A stretch of DNA of 9,708 bases, taken from an uncultured Collinsella sp. Its GTDB lineage: Bacteria > Actinomycetota > Coriobacteriia > Coriobacteriales > Coriobacteriaceae. The notes under the pieces are model-generated. The model made no database searches, was not told the DNA's origin, and saw only the letters and a list, made by a program, of their open reading frames with translations. Where the stretch lies: contig USGN01000032.1 in assembly GCA_900554255.1 (NCBI GenBank), positions 1 to 9,708 on the forward strand, written 5' to 3'. Positions within the stretch are counted from its first letter, which is position 1. Each line of letters opens with the position of its first letter. Of the stretch, positions 1 through 5,893 are shown one piece after another. Made by a program: the position numbers and the translations under genes.

Positions 1-325
1 CTGCAGTAATGGCTTTGTGTATGCCTTTAACATCCTCATTCAGATGGGTGCCCTGCCGCAGGTTACGTACTTTGAATCGCCTCGTCGCGATACCTTCGAT
101 AGCCTTGAGGCAGGCGTGGCGGACTTCTCCCGCATGCTCGAGCACGGTAACGAGGATAAGATTGACCGACTACGCGACTACGTCGCTCAGCATATGATTG
201 AGAATCCCCATGCCGGCGAGCCAGGGTCCAAGGGCGTGCCGCAGGGGCGTTACATGCTCGACCACGTCCGCAAGGTCCGTTGGGCGTTTATTGCATGGGA
301 GCCGGTCTCTTCGGGCCGTCCATAG
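1..325 (+). CDS. SAM-dependent methyltransferase, C-terminal part (5' end outside window)
   Basis: The frame is open from base 2 and ends in TAG at 323-325, giving about 107 residues of the C-terminus of a larger protein. The visible part begins C-S-N-G-F-V-Y-A-F-N and continues with a helix rich in I, L and M (NILIQMGALPQV), then FESPRRDTFDSLEAGVADFSRML. It ends with a short strand, VRWAFIAWEP. This pattern (hydrophobic helix, a 'tYdSLEeal' helix, and a final R-W-A-hydrophobic-W strand) matches the tail of small class I SAM-dependent methyltransferases as I know them. The SAM-binding glycine motif would lie upstream and is not visible, so substrate and function cannot be assigned. An internal ATG at 17 is not the true start, because the frame and the fold pattern extend upstream of it. 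No convincing terminator follows. Confidence 0.6.
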   Translation, partial: CSNGFVYAFNILIQMGALPQVTYFESPRRDTFDSLEAGVADFSRMLEHGNEDKIDRLRDYVAQHMIENPHAGEPGSKGVPQGRYMLDHVRKVRWAFIAWEPVSSGRP

Positions 326-440
326 ACCGCTTTCGGCCGCCGTACACGTCCGCCTGTAACCCGCGCTGTTCTCCCGCTCGGCATCCGCATTCTTTTTGAA
401 CTGGGCAAACGCGCTCCACACCGCGCCGTTCCTGCGCTAT

Positions 441-485
441 CGTGGGACAGCTCACGTAGATTAAGGCCCCATTGCGGGGCGCCCC
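441..485 (+). promoter_or_regulatory. Two adjacent hairpins in the yhbY leader
   Basis: Two stem-loops lie just upstream of yhbY. The first pairs 441-446 with 451-456 (CGTGGG with CTCACG, one G-U) around the four-base loop ACAG. The second pairs GCCCC at 466-470 with GGGGC at 476-480 around ATTGC. The second right arm is followed directly by another GCCCC (481-485), so it could pair with that instead, as GGGGCGCCCC. Neither stem is followed by a T-run, so they are not intrinsic terminators. Their role is unknown. The rest of 326-506 shows no gene and no clear promoter. Confidence 0.35.
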
Positions 486-506
486 ATACATAGAAAGCGA
501 GAACCC

Positions 507-806
507 ATGGCACTGACAGGAGCACAGGTCAAGCAGCTTCGCAGCATGGCCCATCACCTCAACCCCGCCATCATCATCGGCAAGTCCGATGTCAACGAGG
601 GCACCGTCGAGCAGACGGTCGCCTATCTGGAGAAGCACGAGCTCGTTAAGTGCTCCGTGCTCGATGGCTCCAGTCTTTCCGCCCGCGAGGCCGCCGAAGA
701 GCTCGCTGAGCGTTGCCACGCCGAGGTCGTCCAGGTCATCGGCCGCAAGTTCTCACTGTATCGCGAGTCCTCGCGCAAGGACATCGAGAAGATCAAGCTC
801 GTCTAA
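507..806 (+). CDS. yhbY: YhbY-family RNA-binding protein (CRM domain)
   Basis: This 99-residue protein has the usual length of bacterial YhbY, which consists of one CRM domain. YhbY binds pre-50S ribosomal particles and is thought to help ribosome assembly. Family hallmarks are visible: MALTGAQVKQLRSMAHHLNPAIIIGKSDVNEG near the N-terminus (the helix, then the G-x-x-x-x-x-E-G loop), an EKHELVKCSVLD strand at about 43-54, and a C-terminal VVQVIGRKFSLYR strand like 'vQviGktlvLYR' of E. coli YhbY. The ATG at 507 is the only start that keeps the whole domain. It is preceded by a modest purine-rich stretch (AGAAAGCGAG) rather than a full GGAGG. The gene is monocistronic in this view: it has a structured leader upstream and an intrinsic terminator about 40 bases downstream. 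Confidence 0.94.
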   Translation: MALTGAQVKQLRSMAHHLNPAIIIGKSDVNEGTVEQTVAYLEKHELVKCSVLDGSSLSAREAAEELAERCHAEVVQVIGRKFSLYRESSRKDIEKIKLV

Positions 807-843
807 GAACCAATGATCCGGCGATCCAACACATAGCAAGCTT

Positions 844-877
844 ACGGGTGCCCAAGTACTTCGGGCGCCCGTTTTTT
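844..877 (+). terminator. Intrinsic terminator of yhbY, overlapping the 3' end of the convergent gene
   Basis: The 10-bp stem pairs ACGGGTGCCC (844-853) with GGGCGCCCGT (863-872), with one G-U pair, around a nine-base loop. A run of six T follows at 872-877. The last two T's are also part of the TAA stop codon of the minus-strand regulator (876-878). Read on the minus strand, no T-run follows the stem, so it is mainly a plus-strand terminator. Confidence 0.85.
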
Positions 878-3875
878 ATCGCTCGACCAGCACGCGATTG
901 AGCCGCCCCTCCACCAAGCGCTCGTATAGACGCCGCGTCTCGGGCTCGGGCACGCCATTGACCTGCTCCCTCAGGTGGTGCATATGCCCGCTGTACAGCT
1001 CGACGATATCGCGCCGCCGCCCCGCCGCACTGTAGACGCGCATGGCGCAGCGCACCATATCCTCACGCGCCGTTTCCTGTCGAAGCCCCGACTCCGCCAG
1101 CCAAATCGCCGACTGCAGATCGTTTTCTTCTAGAGCGGCATTTGCTCCCTTAATCATGCAATCGATGTACTTTGACTGCATAATGCGCCGCATGCGCAAA
1201 AAGTAGGTGGGATTACAGCCATTGGGAACATACAGCGGTCCGGCATAAAGCTGCTCAATCTTAAGGCACAGCTCAACTAAATGGGGCCCGCGCGCACCCG
1301 TGCGATTTCCCAAAACCTCGCGGCTTATCTGGTCGAACAGCCGTACATCGGTCTTGACGTAGTCGCTGTTGAGTCCGATGCATTCATTTTGGATGAGCAC
1401 ACACGACTTGCCATCCGGCGTCGGCCCCAAAGCCGACCGCAAGCGCGATATCGTCGAGTACAGATTGTTACGGGCGCTATTGAACTCGGCATGGGGCCAC
1501 AGCTCCATAGCCAGCGTCTCGCGGTCGACCAGTGCATCCATGCCCAGCGCAAGCCGCTCGGCAAGCGTCGCCGCTTTCTTGCGGCGCCACATCTTATCCG
1601 TGATGGGAAACCCGTCGCGCTCGGCGCGAAACGCACCAAACATGCGAATCTCGATATGGTCGATGGTATCGACGGCTTCAACCTCGCCGGCCTGGAACAG
1701 GCGCTCGCCCTCCCCTTCCAAATCGTCGCGCAGCGAGTACCGCGACAGCTCGCGCACGGGAAGCTTCTTGCGTATCCTGCCCGCCGGCTCGCCCAGACAA
1801 TGCATGGCAAGGCGCGCAAAGAGCCGATACGATGGCTCTAGAATCCCCGCACGATTCATGGACATCCAGGCCGCAAGATCGCTATCTCGCCCCGCACAGG
1901 CCAAATGCAGCGCCACCATCCAGGCTTCTGCTCCACCAACCTGCGTCTGGCTTATATCGAGTAGCTCCGCTTCCTCGCGCACCGAAACCATCGATGTATT
2001 TCGCAGATACGCTGCGCGCTCCAGCAGCAATGCGTTATCGCGCATGTACGCAATCGACTCCTCGGCAAGTTTGAGCACTTGGACCGCACGGAACTTTGCA
2101 TTAACCGGCCGTCCCTCTGCCAGCGACTGCCAGCCTTCTAACAACAGGCCAAACAGCTGAATCTGGTTGTCGCGCATGCGCACGGCAAAACGATCGAGCT
2201 CGTTGAACGCCGCATCGTCGGTTACCGGCAAGCCGGAAAGGAGCCGCCGTGCCGCCAACACCATGCGCACCCAGATAGCCATCGCCTTAAGCCCACGTAC
2301 GTCGAGCGCCTCCCGCACCACCGTCATCTCGTCGTCGCGCTCGTCGGTTCCCGCAAACGACCCGTCAAAGAGCTCCACCAGCATACTATCGGCCCGTATA
2401 ACAATCCCCGCGATGTCGAGCTCGCAGTCGTAGGCCTTGCTCGTTTTGAGCTGCTGTAGAACGTCGCCGTCATCTCCTCGTTCGGTCAGGCATCGCTTGA
2501 CCTCGATATGCGCAGACAACATATCGAGTGCGGTATGGGATGTCTCGATTTCTGGCACGGCCAGGTTCGTAGGGAGCCCAAGCCCGTTGTCCCCATAGCA
2601 AACAGCCGTCAGTGTCTGGGCCACCCTCCATGAAACAGAGTCTATTTCGTAGGCCGCCCGTTCGCCCCCGCGCTCGATAACCGATGCCATATAGCGAGCG
2701 AGCTTTGTATTGGACACGCTGACCGCTGCCAGATATACGCCGAGCGCCTCGGCAGGCGTTGGCTCTGGAGCCGGATCGTCGGCATCGATCGTGCCCAGCG
2801 CTGCTCGGCAGATATCGGCCCCGTGCCCCGTCAGAGCCAGATCGACCCCATACTGCCCAGCGAGTTCAAGGACCGCTTCACGGTCCAAAAAGGCGTCCGC
2901 CAGGCCCATCGCCGCATCGCATCGGCCCGCCTTAAGCAAAATCCGGGCCGCCCTCGGAACAAGTTCGGGGCGAACCTCGGCCACCAACTTACGCAAACGC
3001 AAGCGTCCGTTATCCTCCGTGCCCAGACACGTAAAACTCCGCTCGGCGGGATCCAAGCCAAAGATCGGGTAGTCGCGTACAAAGTAGGACTGGTCGACCA
3101 TCGACAGCCTCACCCCGCAAGCCTCGAGTTCTGCGATATTGCCCTCGCCCATCAAAACCATGAGACATGCCACGCAAAACAGCGCATTATTGTCGAGCGA
3201 AGCCAGATCGGCAAGTGCCGCGCCATATACGTTGACAATCTCGTTTTCGAGCAGACCGGCTACGTCGCCTTGGCCATACAGACCTGTCTGCAATGCCGAA
3301 ACGAGCTCGGGCACGCCCTGCGTGAGCTGATAAAAGTCGAGCGATGTGCTGATCGAAAACGCCGATGCCCACGCCGAATACTCATAGGCATGCACCTTGA
3401 GCATCTGCGCATTGATCTTAACCGAATCGCCCAGCCCATGAATCAGCTGACGATTTGAAGGACGGCAGGAAATAAAGACCCCTACCCCCATAGCGCGCAG
3501 GCCGCGAATCCTTTCGATGAGGTCTTCGGTATCGTGCTGATCGAGGTTTGGCACATTATCAATCGCGATAAGAGAGTGCGGTTTGTCTTTGAGTTCTTCG
3601 GTAACCACCTCGAGCTGCATAAACACCTCGCGCCCAATGGCACGATCGGCCTCGATAATCCGCACGGGACCTCGCGTCGGGTCGCATTTAACCTCATGGG
3701 TGTACTGCAGCAGCACCGAGGTCTTCCCAAACCCGTCGGGCGCATAAAGAACCACGATGCCGGCCTTTCGGCCCTTGGCGATAAGCTCATTCATCAAGCG
3801 TTCGCGTCGCACCATATAGCCTCCGCCCAACGGCATCAGCTCGAGCTCGTCTATACCGCTCAAATCGTTTACCAT
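876..3875 (-). CDS. Large transcriptional regulator: MalT/STAND-like ATPase, helical repeats, C-terminal winged helix and BTAD
   Basis: This is a 999-residue predicted cytoplasmic DNA-binding regulator. Near the N-terminus it has a P-loop, APDGFGKT (45-52), like 'APAGYGKT' of MalT. A Walker B-like LIAID follows (102-106), then a VFISCRPS strand (133-140), as in signal-transducing STAND ATPases. Residues of about 170-735 look helical, like a TPR-type sensor region. From about 741 comes an OmpR-like winged helix: IEIRMFGAF, WRRKKAATLAERLAL, ETLAMELWP, then the recognition-helix region ARNNLYSTISRLRSALG. The C-terminal 150 residues resemble a BTAD domain. The ATG at 3875 is chosen because GGAGGAG lies five bases upstream. 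An in-frame ATG at 3926 would add 17 residues but lacks such a site. There is no neighbouring partner gene, so its regulon and ligand are unknown. The family call is firm; the precise role is not. Confidence 0.92.
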   Translation of the reverse strand: MVNDLSGIDELELMPLGGGYMVRRERLMNELIAKGRKAGIVVLYAPDGFGKTSVLLQYTHEVKCDPTRGPVRIIEADRAIGREVFMQLEVVTEELKDKPHSLIAIDNVPNLDQHDTEDLIERIRGLRAMGVGVFISCRPSNRQLIHGLGDSVKINAQMLKVHAYEYSAWASAFSISTSLDFYQLTQGVPELVSALQTGLYGQGDVAGLLENEIVNVYGAALADLASLDNNALFCVACLMVLMGEGNIAELEACGVRLSMVDQSYFVRDYPIFGLDPAERSFTCLGTEDNGRLRLRKLVAEVRPELVPRAARILLKAGRCDAAMGLADAFLDREAVLELAGQYGVDLALTGHGADICRAALGTIDADDPAPEPTPAEALGVYLAAVSVSNTKLARYMASVIERGGERAAYEIDSVSWRVAQTLTAVCYGDNGLGLPTNLAVPEIETSHTALDMLSAHIEVKRCLTERGDDGDVLQQLKTSKAYDCELDIAGIVIRADSMLVELFDGSFAGTDERDDEMTVVREALDVRGLKAMAIWVRMVLAARRLLSGLPVTDDAAFNELDRFAVRMRDNQIQLFGLLLEGWQSLAEGRPVNAKFRAVQVLKLAEESIAYMRDNALLLERAAYLRNTSMVSVREEAELLDISQTQVGGAEAWMVALHLACAGRDSDLAAWMSMNRAGILEPSYRLFARLAMHCLGEPAGRIRKKLPVRELSRYSLRDDLEGEGERLFQAGEVEAVDTIDHIEIRMFGAFRAERDGFPITDKMWRRKKAATLAERLALGMDALVDRETLAMELWPHAEFNSARNNLYSTISRLRSALGPTPDGKSCVLIQNECIGLNSDYVKTDVRLFDQISREVLGNRTGARGPHLVELCLKIEQLYAGPLYVPNGCNPTYFLRMRRIMQSKYIDCMIKGANAALEENDLQSAIWLAESGLRQETAREDMVRCAMRVYSAAGRRRDIVELYSGHMHHLREQVNGVPEPETRRLYERLVEGRLNRVLVER

Positions 3876-4263
3876 GCCCGCTCCTCCACTCGACCGTATG
3901 GACACTGTAGCCGCAAGACCATACAAGCCGCGCTATGAATAGAGCGCCCTTGTGTTTTAGGTTGTCTTTTGGTACGCAAGCGGCAAGTTTTTGTACAGCG
4001 AGGGCCGATTGTTATTAATCCCCCGACTAATCGGTCTTTAAGCAGGTAAATGAGCTTGTCAGCTTGTCCCATCTAAGCGGCAGTGTAACGCAGATGAACA
4101 AGGTTCAGACATGTCATTCAACTCGCCTAGCACCCGCTACCGTCTACGACCTTCTAGTGGCATTTTTGCATAGAATCTGGTATAGAATGAATCAAGCTGT
4201 TGGGAATCTGGCGTTCGTCAAGCTTGCGGCAAGATTTTGGTCAAGTGGGCGGACAGGGATAGC
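3876..4263. promoter_or_regulatory. 388-base intergenic region upstream of the regulator, with dyads and promoter-like sequences
   Basis: There is no credible gene here. The region is less GC-rich than its neighbours. Visible structure: a short dyad GCGCT/AGCGC (3930-3934 with 3943-3947) in the probable leader of the regulator. A second dyad is CCGATT (4005-4010) facing AATCGG (4029-4034), overlapped by the near-palindrome CCGACTAATCGG (4023-4034), a possible operator. On the minus strand TTGATT followed after 17 bases by TATGCA (about 4194-4166) is a weak promoter candidate for the regulator. On the plus strand TGGTATAGA in the same stretch looks like an extended -10 with no -35. None of these is strong alone. 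Confidence 0.3.
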
Positions 4264-4291
4264 AAAAAGGCCCCCGCAAAGCGGAGGCCTT
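4264..4291 (-). terminator. Intrinsic terminator downstream of nagB
   Basis: On the minus strand an 11-bp stem pairs AAGGCCTCCGC (4291-4281) with GCGGGGGCCTT (4277-4267), with one G-U, around the loop TTT. It runs into five T's (4268-4264). It lies 32 bases after the nagB stop and separates nagB from the regulator. Read on the plus strand it lacks a T-run. Confidence 0.93.
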
Positions 4292-4323
4292 AGGCAAGGC
4301 TATGTCGAGCTGCAGGATTCGCG

Positions 4324-5052
4324 CTACTCGCAGAGCGAAAGGGCGGCCTCGTCGGCAACGACAACGCAGTTGGTGTGCAGCTGCAGGATCGAAGCCGGGC
4401 ACTCGGGCGTAACCGGGCCATAGCACATGTCATGCACGGCCTGAGCCTTGGCCTCGCCGTTGGCGACGACCAGGATCATGCGGGCATACATGATGGTCTG
4501 GGTACCCATGGTGTAGGCCTGACGGGGAACATCGTCGATGCTGTCGAACAGGCGGCTGTTGGCCTGAATGGTGCTCTCGGTAAGGTCGACACAGTGCGTG
4601 CCCTTGGAGAAGTGGTCATCGGGCTCGTTGAAGCCGATGTGGCCGTTGTTGCCAATGCCGAGCAGCTGCAGATCCGGGTAACCGGCGTCAGCGACGATCT
4701 TGTCGTACTCAGAGCACGCAGCGGCGGCGTCGGGGTTGGAACCGTCGGGCACATGCGTGTTGTTCAGGTCGATGTTAATGTGATCGAAGAAGTTCTCACG
4801 CATAAAGTAGTGGTAGCTCTGGGGATCGTCGTGCGAAAGGCCACGATACTCGTCGAGGTTGTAGGTGCTGACCTCGGCAAAGTCGACGTCGCCCTTCTCG
4901 TACCAAGCAGCGAGCTGCTTGTAGGCACCGATCGGGGTGGAGCCGGTGGCAAGACCCAGCACACAGTCGGGCTTGAGGATAACCTGGGCCGAGATGATAT
5001 TAGCGGCCTTGCGGCTCATATCCTCGTAGTCTTTAGCTTTAATGATCTTCAT
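4324..5052 (-). CDS. nagB: Glucosamine-6-phosphate deaminase
   Basis: NagB converts glucosamine-6-phosphate to fructose-6-phosphate and ammonia in the cytoplasm, feeding amino sugars into glycolysis. The protein is 242 residues, the same length as B. subtilis NagB. Clear motifs are LGLATGSTP (32-40, phosphate binding), YNLDEY (64-69), the LLGIGNNGHIGFNEP block (130-144) and TMGTQTIM (171-178). The catalytic residues D67, H138 and E143 are present at the B. subtilis positions. Position 136 is Asn, as in the short Firmicute-type enzymes, where E. coli has catalytic Asp141. The start at 5052 gives the family N-terminus MKIIKAKDYE and has AAAGGA upstream; the longer frame to 5130 adds an unrelated leader. 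The gene follows a PTS EIIA gene after 272 bases and ends in its own terminator, so it may be transcribed separately. Confidence 0.97.
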   Translation of the reverse strand: MKIIKAKDYEDMSRKAANIISAQVILKPDCVLGLATGSTPIGAYKQLAAWYEKGDVDFAEVSTYNLDEYRGLSHDDPQSYHYFMRENFFDHINIDLNNTHVPDGSNPDAAAACSEYDKIVADAGYPDLQLLGIGNNGHIGFNEPDDHFSKGTHCVDLTESTIQANSRLFDSIDDVPRQAYTMGTQTIMYARMILVVANGEAKAQAVHDMCYGPVTPECPASILQLHTNCVVVADEAALSLCE

Positions 5053-5324
5053 TACGCGTCCTTTCTCGTACAAGAGAGGCAAGGCTCCCCTTACAAGCAC
5101 TTGCCCGCGGCCCGCGTCGGCCGCAACCAACGTGTGCGGCCACCAGGGCGAGGTCGCGTAATGTATGTGTCTCGTGTCTAGCCGCGTCGAGGCCCCTGCC
5201 CGTCCACGGTGACCCGAAGCTGTTTAGCCTCGGACGTTTCCCATCTTGCCACGGAGGGCGTCCTCTTTCAAGGGCGCCCTCCGTAAACGTGTTTGAATTG
5301 TAGGCTAATGGCCACGTGCACTTG
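5053..5324 (-). promoter_or_regulatory. Long structured leader between the EIIA gene and nagB
   Basis: The 272 bases upstream of nagB hold no gene. Just after the EIIA stop lies a minus-strand TACAAT (5302-5297), -10-like but without a -35, followed by a strong hairpin at 5251-5284. Nearer nagB, TCGACG then 19 bases then TACATT (ending at 5160) is another weak promoter candidate. From there to the start codon, three minus-strand segments can form alternative stems: GGCCGCA (5141-5135) with TGCGGCC (5125-5119), or GCGGCC (5124-5119) with GGCCGC (5112-5107). They share the middle strand, so the two stems exclude each other. No known riboswitch consensus is recognised. Confidence 0.4.
5251..5284. 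other. Strong hairpin without U-tract downstream of the EIIA gene
   Basis: A perfect 10-bp inverted repeat pairs ACGGAGGGCG (5251-5260) with CGCCCTCCGT (5275-5284). Inner pairs extend it: 14 bp with one U-G in plus-strand RNA, while minus-strand RNA has an A-C mismatch at the same place. Neither strand continues into a T-run, so it is not a standard intrinsic terminator. It could stabilise the 3' end of the EIIA message, act with Rho, or belong to the nagB leader. Confidence 0.6.
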
Positions 5325-5822
5325 CTAGCGCTCGCGAGCAACGATGAGCTGGTCCATCTCTTCGACATGCACACCAACGGAGCCCTTGATACTCGAGAAC
5401 TCAACGGAGTTGCATACCAAGATGGGAACCGTCACATCGTAGCCCTCGGCAGCAATTGCCTCGCGATCGAACTCAATGAGTACATCGCCCTTATGGACGA
5501 TGTCACCCACTTGCGCATGTACGGTAAAGTGCTTGCCCTCGAGCTGAACAGTGTCCAAACCAACGTGGATGAGCACGTCCAAGCCATCGACCGTGTTGAG
5601 CGCAACGGCGTGTCCCGTGGGAAAAATGGCCTCGACCTTGGCGTCTGCCGGCGCAATCACGCGCGTGCCGGTAGGCTGAATCGCCACGCCCTGGCCCAAA
5701 AGGCCGGTGGCAAACGTCTGGTCGTTTACCTCGGAAAGCGGAATGACGTCGCCCGAGATGGGAGCATCCAGCGTAAGGACTCGACCACACATACCAAAAG
5801 ACCTTAGGACTTTAGTGAACAT
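5325..5822 (-). CDS. PTS EIIA component, glucose/GlcNAc (Crr-like) type
   Basis: This 165-residue stand-alone EIIA-Glc-family protein passes phosphate from HPr to a membrane EIIB/EIIC. The core motifs are GDVIPLSEVNDQTFATGLLGQG (24-45), VIAPADAKVEAIFPTGHA (55-72) and LDVLIHVGLDTVQLEG (81-96). His86 in IHVGLDT is the phosphorylated histidine (equivalent to E. coli His90), and His71 in GHA is its partner (equivalent to His75). The C-terminal barrel strands VGDIVHKGDVLIEFD and VTVPILV are also typical. The ATG at 5822 is favoured by GAGGGGGAGC immediately upstream. A second Met at residue 11 is too close to the fold core. No EIIB or EIIC gene is in the window, so it must serve a permease encoded elsewhere. 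Its position between glmM and nagB suggests glucose or N-acetylglucosamine, but this is inference. Confidence 0.95.
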   Translation of the reverse strand: MFTKVLRSFGMCGRVLTLDAPISGDVIPLSEVNDQTFATGLLGQGVAIQPTGTRVIAPADAKVEAIFPTGHAVALNTVDGLDVLIHVGLDTVQLEGKHFTVHAQVGDIVHKGDVLIEFDREAIAAEGYDVTVPILVCNSVEFSSIKGSVGVHVEEMDQLIVARER

Positions 5823-5850
5823 GCTCCCCCTCGGACATACCGATCAATCA

Positions 5851-5880
5851 AAATAACCTTAACAGTTTACCACTTGGCAA
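5851..5880 (-). promoter_or_regulatory. Possible promoter of the EIIA gene
   Basis: On the minus strand TTGCCA (5880-5875) is followed after 18 bases by TTATTT (5856-5851), about 30 bases before the EIIA start codon. It lies in the AT-rich 71-base gap between glmM and the EIIA gene. The -35 is good and the -10 is poor, so read-through from glmM remains an alternative. Confidence 0.35.
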
Positions 5881-5893
5881 CGGTTTTTGACCA

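Noticed and set aside
4231..4256. TGGTCAAGTGGGCGGA, resembling a tRNA D-arm
   Set aside because: No anticodon stem, T-arm or acceptor stem follows; the nagB terminator begins almost at once.
4064..4423. Plus-strand open frame of 119 codons between the regulator and nagB
   Set aside because: It has no ribosome binding site, runs through the nagB terminator into the nagB 3' end, and shows no recognisable domain.
4375..5181. Plus-strand open frame of 268 codons opposite nagB
   Set aside because: It is a shadow of nagB, whose minus-strand catalytic residues and length are exact.
5053..5300. Known riboswitch or ribozyme (glmS ribozyme, c-di-GMP GEMM) in the nagB leader
   Set aside because: A TTGAAAGAGGACGC stretch recalls part of GEMM, but the remaining conserved parts are missing and no glmS ribozyme core is seen.
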